NCBI RefSeq assembly: GCF_000719335.1
Contig: NZ_JOGB01000009.1
Coordinates: forward strand, 62,001-126,000
Reading direction: 5' to 3'
DNA length: 64,000 nucleotides
DNA from: Streptomyces sp. NRRL S-87
GTDB lineage: Bacteria; Actinomycetota; Actinomycetes; Streptomycetales; Streptomycetaceae
Under the pieces are notes generated by a model, which was given only the letters and a program-made list of their open reading frames with translations, had not been told where the DNA came from and made no database searches. The first letter of the stretch is position 1. Every line of letters begins with the position of its first letter. Below, piece by piece: positions 26,362 through 34,146 of this stretch. A program made the position numbers and the translations under genes.

Positions 26362-27072
26362 TCAGAGGGTGACCGTCACGAACTCGTCCGGGTCCGGGCC
26401 GGCCTGCGCGACCAGCGCGCCGCCCGGTGCCCAGGCGCCCGACCCGCCCGAGGTCACCGGGTAGGTGCCGCTCGGCCCGGCGCTGGCGGCCAGCAGCCCC
26501 CACACCCCGTGGGCGGCGGCCGCGTCCCGCACCTGGCTGTCGCGTCGCGCCAGGGCCTCGGGGGCGGCGCCGTACAGCGCGCTGGCGAGGTAGGCGTCGA
26601 CACCGAGCTCCGCGGTGGCCGCCGCGTGCCCGGGGACGGAGGCGTCCGCGCAGATCGCCAGCCCGATGCGGCGGCCGCCGACCTCCAGCACGCTCGGACG
26701 CGAACCCGGGGTGAAGCGGTCGGCCTCGGCCCCGTGCAGGTGCATCTTGCGGTGCACGACCCGGACGTCCGTACCGTCCAGGGCCAGCAGCGCCAGCGAC
26801 TCGACGCCCCCGGGCTCGGCCAGCGCGACGCACACCAGCGCGGTCGAACCCGTCTCGCGGCAGGCTCCGGCCAGCGGGGCCAGCCTCGGGTCGTCGGTGG
26901 TGACCGCCTCGCCGGCCAGGTCGTAGCCGGTCAGGGAAAGCTCGGGGAACACCGTGAGCCGTGCGCCGGCGGTGCGCAGCAGCTCCGCGTGCCGACGGGC
27001 GTTGGCGGTGATGTCCGGCCCGGGGCAGGCGGGTTGGACGAGGGCGACGGTCAGCGGTGCGGTGGCGGACAT
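26362..27072 (-). CDS. Carbon-nitrogen hydrolase (nitrilase family)
   Basis: 236 residues; ATG at 27072 with CGGGAG upstream. The catalytic Glu-Lys-Cys set is E44 (VFPELSLTGY), K109 (HRKMHL) and C141 (GLAICADAS). It hydrolyses an amide or nitrile bond; the short length and the ending are typical of the amidase/omega-amidase-like branch. The substrate is unknown. The gene is divergent from the GNAT/ATP-grasp fusion, with 169 bases between the starts, and the two may share a regulator. Confidence 0.88.
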   Translation of the reverse strand: MSATAPLTVALVQPACPGPDITANARRHAELLRTAGARLTVFPELSLTGYDLAGEAVTTDDPRLAPLAGACRETGSTALVCVALAEPGGVESLALLALDGTDVRVVHRKMHLHGAEADRFTPGSRPSVLEVGGRRIGLAICADASVPGHAAATAELGVDAYLASALYGAAPEALARRDSQVRDAAAAHGVWGLLAASAGPSGTYPVTSGGSGAWAPGGALVAQAGPDPDEFVTVTL

Positions 27073-27241
27073 GCGGCTCCCGTGGACGGGCGCCCGGCGC
27101 ACGGGTGACGCTCCGGGCGGTCGGCTGGCGTGGGTCACGAGCCTAGTCAGCGCCCCTCGACGGGGCGCGAGAGGGCCGGACGGCTGCCTGCGGGCCGGTG
27201 ACGTCCGCCCCGGTCCACGTCAACTCCCGTACGCTGCAGGG

Positions 27242-29122
27242 ATGATCGAGCCCACGGTGCGGATCCGGGCGGCCCGGGAGGCCGAGGCGGCGGAGCTGAG
27301 CGACCTGGCCCTGCGCTCCAAGGGGTACTGGGGCTACGACCCCGCCTTCCTGGCCGCCTGCGCGGAGGAGCTGCGGATCCGGCCGGGCGACGTGGCGGCC
27401 CGACGGGTGCGGGTGGCGGAGGACGGGCGCGGCGTGCTCGGGCTGGCCTCGCTGGAGGACGAGCCGGGGGGCGAACGGGGGGACGAACGGTACGAGCCCC
27501 TGCGGGGGACGGAGGGGCTGCCGGAAGGAACGCCGGACGGGCCGCCGGAAGCCCCCGGACCGGCCACCACGGGCGGGGCCCGGGACGGCCGCGCCGTCCG
27601 GACCGCGCGCCTCGGGCTGCTGTTCGTCGCCCCGGAGGCGATCCGGCGCGGGGTGGGGCGGGCCCTGTACCGGGACGTCCTGGCCCGGGCCCGGGAGCTC
27701 GGGTTCGGGCGCCTGCGCATCGCCTCCGACCCGCACGCCGCCCCGTTCTACGCGGCGATGGGCGCCCGCCCGGCCGGACGCGACGGCGCGCTGCCCCGCT
27801 TCGAGGTGGAGCTGCGGCCGGAGCCCGCCTGGGTGGGCGCCTGGACGGGGGGCCGGCGCGGCGCCCACATCGGCAACGTGGCCGAGTACAACGCCCAGTT
27901 CGCGACGGCCTGGCCGCGCCGCGGCGGCCGCGGCCCCGACCACCGGGAGCGGGCCGCCCACCACTACGCCGGTCTCGCCGCCTTCCACTCCCCGCACCCG
28001 GCCGCCCTGCTGCTGCCGCTGACCGTGCCGCGGGACTGGCTGCGGATGGTGTCCGAGGCGCTCGAGTGGGAGGGGGTCGAGCTGTACGACGGCCTCGCCC
28101 AGGACGGCCGCGGCCCGTCCGCCGCGCTCACCGGCCACCCGCGTCTGGCCGCGCACCTGCGGGACGCGGGCCTGCCGCTGCTCCCGTGGGGCCGCACCGG
28201 GCCCGGCGCGGCCCTGCGGTACGAGTCCAAGTCGGCCGCCGGCGCCCTGTTCCACCGGCTCGCGGCCGACGGCTCCCACCCCGGCGTCCGGGTGCCGCGC
28301 CAGTGGTACGCCCCGACCCGCCGCGCCGCGGCCCTTTTGCTGCGGGCCCGGGCCCGCTCGGGGGCCGACAGCGTCCTCAAGTCCGAGCACGGGGTGGGTG
28401 GTTCGGGCACGGTGGTGGTGCCGGCCGAGCTGGTGCGCGCCCCCGGCGGGGTCCGCCGGGCGGTGGGCGTGCTGCCGCGGGGTCCGCTGCTCGTCGAGGA
28501 GTTCGTACCCGGGTGGGGCGAAGGGGCGGACCTGACCTGGGACGGGTTCGTGGCCGAGGACGGCCGGGTGCACGCGGTGGGGACGGCCGTCATGGACGTG
28601 GCGGGCACGGCGTACCGGGGGGCGACGGTGGGACCGGGCGCGGTTCCCCGGGCCCAGTCGGAGGCGGCGGCCGGCTTCGGCACGGCGGTCGGGCGGGAGC
28701 TGGCCGCGGACGGCTACCGGGGCTGGTTCGACGTGGACTTCGTCGCCGGGTCGGACGGGCTGCTGGCGCCGACGGAGACGAACCTGCGGCTCACCGGCCC
28801 GTCGGTGGCGTTCATGGTCAAGGCGCGGCTCGACGCGCTGCGGGGCGGGGACCACCTGGTACGGATCATGGACCAGGTGCCCCTGGGGGCACGGCTGCCC
28901 GAGGCCGACCTGATGGCCCACCTCGGCGCGCTGGCCCGGGGCTGCGAGGGCCTGGGGGTGGTCGCCGTCCCCGCGATCGCGACGGCCGCCTTCGAGCCGT
29001 CGCCCTTCCTGGGGATGCTGCTGGCCGCCCGTACGTGGCGGGACCTCGAGGCGGCCGACGACCTGGTCCGGGCGGAGTCGGCGGCGCTGCGCGGCATGTT
29101 CGGCGAGCCCGAGCTGCGCTGA
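27242..29122 (+). CDS. GNAT acetyltransferase fused to ATP-grasp ligase
   Basis: 626 residues from an ATG at 27242. Residues 1-190 are a GNAT domain with the acetyl-CoA loop RRGVGRAL (135-142), interrupted by an acidic Pro/Gly loop (about 72-118). Residues 205-626 form an ATP-grasp-like enzyme: GAHIGNVAEYNAQF opens it, the ATP-binding loop is VLKSEHGVGGSGTV (about 378), LLVEEFVPGWGEG follows near 416, and the metal-binding end is APTETNLRLTG near 508. ATP-grasp enzymes join a carboxylate to an amine; a fused acetyltransferase suggests making an acylated peptide-like product. Function is inference. The stop lies one base before a shared terminator. Confidence 0.8.
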   Translation: MIEPTVRIRAAREAEAAELSDLALRSKGYWGYDPAFLAACAEELRIRPGDVAARRVRVAEDGRGVLGLASLEDEPGGERGDERYEPLRGTEGLPEGTPDGPPEAPGPATTGGARDGRAVRTARLGLLFVAPEAIRRGVGRALYRDVLARARELGFGRLRIASDPHAAPFYAAMGARPAGRDGALPRFEVELRPEPAWVGAWTGGRRGAHIGNVAEYNAQFATAWPRRGGRGPDHRERAAHHYAGLAAFHSPHPAALLLPLTVPRDWLRMVSEALEWEGVELYDGLAQDGRGPSAALTGHPRLAAHLRDAGLPLLPWGRTGPGAALRYESKSAAGALFHRLAADGSHPGVRVPRQWYAPTRRAAALLLRARARSGADSVLKSEHGVGGSGTVVVPAELVRAPGGVRRAVGVLPRGPLLVEEFVPGWGEGADLTWDGFVAEDGRVHAVGTAVMDVAGTAYRGATVGPGAVPRAQSEAAAGFGTAVGRELAADGYRGWFDVDFVAGSDGLLAPTETNLRLTGPSVAFMVKARLDALRGGDHLVRIMDQVPLGARLPEADLMAHLGALARGCEGLGVVAVPAIATAAFEPSPFLGMLLAARTWRDLEAADDLVRAESAALRGMFGEPELR

Positions 29123-29150
29123 GGGCCCGGGGGCGCGCACCCCCGGGCCC
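29123..29150. terminator. Bidirectional terminator
   Basis: GGGCCCGGGGG (29123-29133), loop CGCGCA, CCCCCGGGCCC (29140-29150). It fills the gap between the convergent ATP-grasp and adenylation-domain genes. Confidence 0.85.
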
Positions 29151-29155
29151 CGTCG

Positions 29156-31219
29156 TCAAGCGTCGAACCGGTCCTCGTACCCGCCCACGGGCGGGCTGGT
29201 GGCCCAGACCGCGACCACCGCGGCCGCGATCATCAGCGGGACGTTGAACGTGTAGACGAGTGCGGCCTGCTGGGGCCAGTCGTTCTTGGCGGCCAGCCGG
29301 TAGAAGTTGTCCTGCGGCCACCACGAGGCCAGCAGCCACACCAGCGCCAGGTGCGCGGCCGTGGTGAGCCGCCGGGGGCGCCCGGTGCGCAGCATCCGCG
29401 ACCGGCCGGTGAAGAGGAAGAGCAGGCCCGTGGTGAAGGCGAGGCACTCGAAGGCGTACAGGCCGCGGAACAGGACGGCGTAGTGCCAGGGCACGTAGGT
29501 CAGGTCGGTGGAGCCGGGCCAGAACACGTCGGTCAGTTGGGCGATCAGGACGACGAAGGCGACGAAGGCGCAGCCCACCAGGCAGCCACGGGAGGTGCGT
29601 TCGCCGGTGCGGGCGGTGTACGTGCCGCTGTCCACGCTCCCGTACTTGCCCCCGGTGGAGCCCACTTGGCTCGCGGGCGGCTGCGGGAGCGCGCCCCGGT
29701 CCACCTGTCCCGCCCGGTTGCGGGGCAGTTCGCGCACGTGCACGACCGCCTTCGGGACGTCCTCCTCGGGTACCTGGCCGTCGAGGTGGGCGCGGAGCCG
29801 CTTGAGGTCGGGCGGGCCGATCCAGTGGATGCCCGGAGGCCCGGCCGGGGCGATGTACGCCGTCAGCCTCTTGGCGAGGACCCCTTCGTCCGTGGTCGTG
29901 ACGACCACGTCGCCGACTCCGTGGTGCCCGCGGATCGCGGACTCCACCCGGTAGGTGTCCACGGTGCGGCGGCCCGCGCGGATCCGGTCGCGGTCGCGGC
30001 CGCGGTACTCCAGCAGGCCGTCCCCGCGGAGCGTGGCGTGGTCGCCGGTGGGTATCGCGTCGCCGCCGTCGGGCGGGGCGAGGCGGAGCAGGCCGTCGGC
30101 GGTGTCGGCCGTCCAGCCCGGGAAGGGCGTGCCGAGCAGGCTGAGGCGTTCCGGGTCGGCGACCGGGCCGGCCAGCTGGCCGAGTTCGAACCGGGTGCCC
30201 ACGCCCGCCGTCTCGGCGGTTCCGTACACGTTCAGCAGCCGTACGCCGGGGTGGAGGCCGCGCTGGAGGGCGGCCTGCTGGTCGAGGAAGAGGCGGTCGC
30301 CGGTGACGGTGACCACGCGCAGCGGCCACAGCGCGGGATCCGGGCCGCCCCCGGACCCCCGGGTGAACAGCAGGCGGGCGGCCTCCGGGTCGGTGTGCAG
30401 GAGGGTGACCTCCTCGTCCGCGACGAGGCGGCGCAGCGGGCCCGCGGCGTCGGCGCCCCTGTCCGCCCGACCGGCCCGGTCGAAGGCGCGGTCGTCCGAC
30501 GGCACGACGAGGGCGCCGCCCGTGCACAGCGCCCGCGTCCAGCCGGCGGCGAAGGGGACGACGTCGGCCGGGGCGGTGATGAGGTGGCGGTCCTCGGGGG
30601 TGAGCCGGCAGACCTCGGCCCAGCCCTCGTGGGCGGCCAGCAGGCGGGCGTGGGTGACCGTGACGGCCCGGGTGCCCCCGTCCGCCGGGAACAGCACCGC
30701 GGCGGGGTCCGACGCGACGGCGGCCGGCACGTCCGGCGCGTGCGCCGGGTGGGCGGCGACGGCCCCGGCCTCCGCGTCGAGGGCCACGACGCGGAGGCCG
30801 CCGCCGGTCGCGGCCCGGTCGCCGGTCGCGGCCCCGTCCTCGAGGCGGATGCGGTGCCGGCCGGTCGTCACCAGGGTGTGCGGACGGGCGGCCGCCAGAC
30901 GGCCCGTCGCGGTGCGCGGGGAATCTGGGTCGAGCACCGTGTAGGCGGCGCCGGCCTCGAGGGCGCCCAGCAGTGCCGTGAGCAGGTCGGCGGGGCGGGT
31001 GAGCGCCACGGCGACGGTGCCGCCGGCGGGCAGGCCTCCGGCGCGCAGGTGGTGGGCCAGCCGGTTGGCCCGCCGGGCGAGTTCTCCGTAGCTCAGCCGG
31101 GCTCCGGGGGTGATGAGGGCGGGGGCGTCGGGGGTGTCCCGGGCCCAGCGCTCGAAGAGCCGGGTGACGGTGTCGATGGACCGGGGACCGGGACGGTACG
31201 ACTCGGTTTCCTGCGTCAT
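29156..31219 (-). CDS. Degenerate adenylation (AMP-binding) domain fused to a membrane domain
   Basis: 687 residues. Residues 1-525 have the ANL adenylation fold: LSYGELARRANRLAHHL, AGAAYTVLDPDSP, NVYGTAETAG (A5), IPTGDHATLRGDGLLEYRG (A7-A8) and YRVESAIRGHHGV. Two key sites are altered: the phosphate loop is LFPADGGTRAVTVTH instead of TSGTTGxPK, and the catalytic Lys of GKVDR is Gln (AGQVDRGAL). Residues 545-687 hold four membrane helices. It may be a non-catalytic or acyl-handling membrane protein. It converges on the GNAT/ATP-grasp gene. No carrier-protein domain is present. Confidence 0.75.
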   Translation of the reverse strand: MTQETESYRPGPRSIDTVTRLFERWARDTPDAPALITPGARLSYGELARRANRLAHHLRAGGLPAGGTVAVALTRPADLLTALLGALEAGAAYTVLDPDSPRTATGRLAAARPHTLVTTGRHRIRLEDGAATGDRAATGGGLRVVALDAEAGAVAAHPAHAPDVPAAVASDPAAVLFPADGGTRAVTVTHARLLAAHEGWAEVCRLTPEDRHLITAPADVVPFAAGWTRALCTGGALVVPSDDRAFDRAGRADRGADAAGPLRRLVADEEVTLLHTDPEAARLLFTRGSGGGPDPALWPLRVVTVTGDRLFLDQQAALQRGLHPGVRLLNVYGTAETAGVGTRFELGQLAGPVADPERLSLLGTPFPGWTADTADGLLRLAPPDGGDAIPTGDHATLRGDGLLEYRGRDRDRIRAGRRTVDTYRVESAIRGHHGVGDVVVTTTDEGVLAKRLTAYIAPAGPPGIHWIGPPDLKRLRAHLDGQVPEEDVPKAVVHVRELPRNRAGQVDRGALPQPPASQVGSTGGKYGSVDSGTYTARTGERTSRGCLVGCAFVAFVVLIAQLTDVFWPGSTDLTYVPWHYAVLFRGLYAFECLAFTTGLLFLFTGRSRMLRTGRPRRLTTAAHLALVWLLASWWPQDNFYRLAAKNDWPQQAALVYTFNVPLMIAAAVVAVWATSPPVGGYEDRFDA

Positions 31220-31346
31220 TCCCCGATGATGGCACCGGCCTCCGGCGCTGCGACCTTCAGTGACAGAACATCAACACACTTGTGGCACGGTCCTGTTGTG
31301 CCCTGACACAGGTGGCACTGCGCGGTGCCGGCGTGCTCCCGGGGGC

Positions 31347-31565
31347 TCAGCGGCCGCCGGCGACGCGCAGCACCGTGCCCGTCGTGTACGAAGCCTCCGC
31401 CGACAGCAGCCATGCGACCGCGGCCGCCACCTCGTCGGGCGCGCCGGGGCGGCGCAGCGGGATGCCGCCGAGCGCCAGGTCGTGTCCGGCGTCGGCCAGG
31501 CGGAGGCAGGTGGCGGCGCCGATGCCGCGGCTTCCGCCGGTGACGACGGTGACCCTGTGGTCCAT
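31347..31565 (-). pseudogene. Internally deleted short-chain dehydrogenase
   Basis: 72 residues, ATG behind GAGGGGAG. The first 34 residues are the normal SDR start with the cofactor loop TGGSRGIG; they run straight into the normal SDR end (IPLRRPGAPDEVAAAVAWLL, then YTTGTVLRVAGG). About 170 residues holding NNAG, Ser and the YxxxK active site are missing, without a frame break. A deletion relic that may still be translated. It lies upstream of the adenylation gene on the same strand. Confidence 0.8.
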
Positions 31566-31807
31566 GGGGCTCCCCTCGGTCGGGCGGGCGGGGCCGCCCG
31601 CGGGCCGGGGTCGCGCCGCCCCGCCCGCTCATGATCGCCACGGTACTCCTGCGCACCGGGCGGCGGCCGGGGAGGGCGTCGTCGAAGGGGAGGCTCCCCA
31701 TTCCCTTGTGAAGGGGTCGAATACGGATCGAACGGAACGGGAGTCGTGTGGTGGGGTGTGTGCGGTACCCGACTCGTCATGCCCGCTTTTTTCGGAAGGA
31801 ACGCACC

Positions 31808-32779
31808 GTGACCGCCTCCTTCGCACGACGCGGCCTCCTGGGGGCCGCCGCCGCCCTCGCAGGTTCCGCCGCCCTCGGCGGCCCGCTCGCCCCGGGCGCG
31901 GCCGCGGCCGGTCCGCCGCCGGCCGGGCGCGGCCCGACCTCGGCGCCGCTCTCCCTCACCACCCCGGCCGGCTTCCAGCCGGAGGGCATTGCGGTGTCGC
32001 CGTCCGGGACCGCGTACACCGGCTCGATCATCGAGGGCTCCATCTACCGTGCCGACCTGGCCACGGGCACCGGCAGGATCATCACCGCGGGCACCGGGGC
32101 GCGGTCGGTGGGCCTGAAGCTGGACCCGTTCGGGCGGCTGCTGGTGGCCGGCGGCGACAGCGGGGAGATCCGGGTGGTGCACGCCGGCACCGGGAAGGTG
32201 CTGGCCGTGCACCAGGCGGCGACGGGCAGCACGTTCGTCAACGACGTCGTCGTGGCCTGCGGCGGGGCCTGGTTCACGGATTCGTTCAACGACGCCCTCT
32301 ACCACCTGCCGCTCGCCCCGGGGGCCCGGCCGACCCGGCTCGCCCTCGGGGGCGAGTGGGCGCCCGTCCCGCCCGGTGGCGAGTACTGGGGCTCGAACGG
32401 CATCGAGCGGACCCCCGACGGCAAGGCCCTGCTCGTGGTCCACGACACCGCCGAGGCGCTCTACCGGGTCGATCCCCGGACGGGGCGCGCGACGCGCACG
32501 ATGCTGGAGGGCGCCGGGTCGGTCTCCAACGGGGACGGGCTCGTGGTCCGGGGCCGCACGCTGTACGTCGTGCGGAACTGGTCCTACGCCGTGGACGTGT
32601 TCGCACTCAGCGGTGACGGGCGGCGGGCCGTGTTCCTGAAGCGGATCACCGACCCGCGGTTCGACGAGCCGACCACGGCCGCCGTGCACGGGGGCAGGCT
32701 GTACGTGGTCAACGCCGCCTTCGACGCCGACTGGAGCGACCCGGCGATGACGTCGACGATCGTGGCCGTACCGCTGTAG
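31808..32779 (+). CDS. Secreted SMP-30/gluconolactonase-like beta-propeller protein
   Basis: 323 residues, GTG at 31808 with GGAAGGAA upstream. A Tat-like signal begins SFARRGLLGA. The mature part is a six-bladed propeller of SMP-30 type: GFQPEGIAVSPSGTAYTG, GLKLDPFGRLLVAGG, NDVVVACGGAWFTDS and GSNGIERTPDGKALLVV. Such proteins are lactonases or bind small molecules outside the cell; metal ligands cannot be assigned with certainty. It ends before a long hairpin shared with the solute-binding protein gene. Confidence 0.83.
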   Translation: MTASFARRGLLGAAAALAGSAALGGPLAPGAAAAGPPPAGRGPTSAPLSLTTPAGFQPEGIAVSPSGTAYTGSIIEGSIYRADLATGTGRIITAGTGARSVGLKLDPFGRLLVAGGDSGEIRVVHAGTGKVLAVHQAATGSTFVNDVVVACGGAWFTDSFNDALYHLPLAPGARPTRLALGGEWAPVPPGGEYWGSNGIERTPDGKALLVVHDTAEALYRVDPRTGRATRTMLEGAGSVSNGDGLVVRGRTLYVVRNWSYAVDVFALSGDGRRAVFLKRITDPRFDEPTTAAVHGGRLYVVNAAFDADWSDPAMTSTIVAVPL

Positions 32780-32875
32780 GCCCCGGGCGGGGACGTACCG
32801 GGGACGGGGCGCGCGGTCCGTCCACGAGGACGCGGCGCGCGGCCCGCACGGCCGTGCGCCCCGTCGCTCCGGAAG

Positions 32876-32954
32876 CACGGCCGCCGGCCAGGCCGTCTCG
32901 TTCGGAACCTGCGGTCGGGCAGGATCCGGAAGGGACGGCCTGGCGGCGGCCGTG
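32876..32954. terminator. Long imperfect hairpin between convergent genes
   Basis: CACGGCCGCCG-CCAGGCCGTC arms pair 32876-32897 with 32934-32954, with one bulged G. The inside pairs again (TTCGGA with TCCGGAA, CCTG with CAGG). It ends two bases from the stop of the solute-binding protein gene. Confidence 0.8.
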
Positions 32955-32956
32955 GC

Positions 32957-33781
32957 TCACTTGCCCTCGGTGATCTCCGGGGCGGGCTCGCTCCTGTAGT
33001 GGGCGGCGCCGAAGTTGTTCTGCACGAAGCGGGCCCAGGAGCCGTCCTCGACCATCTTGCGCAGGGCTGCGTTGATCTTGGTCTGGAGCTCCGTGTTGCC
33101 CTTGCGGATGCCGATGCCGTAGTACTCGTCGCTCAGCTGCAGGCCCGCGAGCTTGAACTTGCCCCGGTTCTGCTCCTGGGCGGCGTAGCCGGCGAGGATG
33201 GAGTTGTCCGTGGTCATGGCGTCGAGGACGTCGTCCTGGAGGGCGACCACGCACTCCGAGTAGCCGCCGAGCTCCAGCAGGCTGGCCTTGGGGGCCAGCT
33301 TGTCCTTGACGTTCTGCGCGGAGGTCGAGCCGGTCACCGAGCAGAGCCGCTTGCGGTTGAGGTCGGACGCCTTGGCGATGTCCTTCTCGTCGGCGCGGAT
33401 CAGCAGGTCCTGGTGCGCCTTGAAGTACGGGCCCGCGAAGTCGACCTTGGCCTTGCGCTTGTCGTTGATCGAGTAGCTCGCGGCGACGAAGTCGACCTCG
33501 TTGTACTGGAGCATGAGCTCGCGGTCCGAGCTGTAGACCTGCTTGAACTCGATCTGGTCCGGTCCGTAGCCGAGCTGCTTGGCGATGTACGTCGCGACGT
33601 CCACGTCGAAGCCGGAGTACTTGCCGCCCTCGGCCCGCAGGCCCAGACCGGGCTGGTCGAACTTGACGCCGATCGAGATGGTCTCCTTCTCGTCGCCCCC
33701 GCCGATCACGCTGCACGCACTGGCGGACAGGGTCAGGGTGACCACCGCGACGACGGCTCCGGCAGCCTTGGAAACCTTCAT
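32957..33781 (-). CDS. Glutamate-type ABC transporter solute-binding lipoprotein, orphan
   Basis: 274 residues; ATG at 33781 has GGAGGA eight bases upstream, whereas the ATG at 33790 touches the ribosome site. A lipobox LSASAC puts lipid on C23. The family 3 solute-binding fold follows (SGFDVDVATYIAKQLG, VDFVAASYSINDKRKAKVDF, GPYFKAHQDLLIR), closest in pattern to glutamate-binding GluB. Two Cys (in LCSVTG and SECVVAL) may bridge. No permease or ATPase gene is adjacent, so it must share a transporter elsewhere. Confidence 0.88.
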   Translation of the reverse strand: MKVSKAAGAVVAVVTLTLSASACSVIGGGDEKETISIGVKFDQPGLGLRAEGGKYSGFDVDVATYIAKQLGYGPDQIEFKQVYSSDRELMLQYNEVDFVAASYSINDKRKAKVDFAGPYFKAHQDLLIRADEKDIAKASDLNRKRLCSVTGSTSAQNVKDKLAPKASLLELGGYSECVVALQDDVLDAMTTDNSILAGYAAQEQNRGKFKLAGLQLSDEYYGIGIRKGNTELQTKINAALRKMVEDGSWARFVQNNFGAAHYRSEPAPEITEGK

Positions 33782-34146
33782 GCTCAACATCCTCCGAGGA
33801 AACGATCTTGACGCGGGCGTCGGTGGTGCATGGAGCTACGAAGGAGGTCCTTGGCACGGTTCACGGTTCGCTGCGCAGGACGCGATGAGGGCGCCCCGCA
33901 GGAAGCTAAGAGCATCTCGGCATGCGGTCACTAGATCTGAGGAAAATTTGAGGATAACGATCCGGCCGCGCCGAAAGATCTTCAGTGCTTCACGATCTTC
34001 ACCGGAGATCCACAGCCGCCGTGCACCGAATGTGCGAAACAGGGTGCCTCCGGCGTGTTTTGCCCCTAGGGTGCGCCCGTAACCCGAGCCCGGACCCCGA
34101 CCGCGCGGCCGGGGCCCGTCGGGCAGCGCCTACCACAGGGGGGTTC
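33782..34146. other. 365-base divergent promoter region
   Basis: It lies between the solute-binding protein and LamG-protein genes. An AT-rich stretch (33935-34010) holds GAGGAAAATTTGAGGATAAC and two GATCTTCA direct repeats. No gene seen; likely promoters for both directions. Confidence 0.5.

Noticed and set aside
26245..26400. ATG with a good GGAGGAG site in the gap between the glycolipid-binding and nitrilase genes
   Set aside because: The reading frame soon runs antisense into the nitrilase and shows no domain. It might be a decayed gene start, but nothing supports a product.
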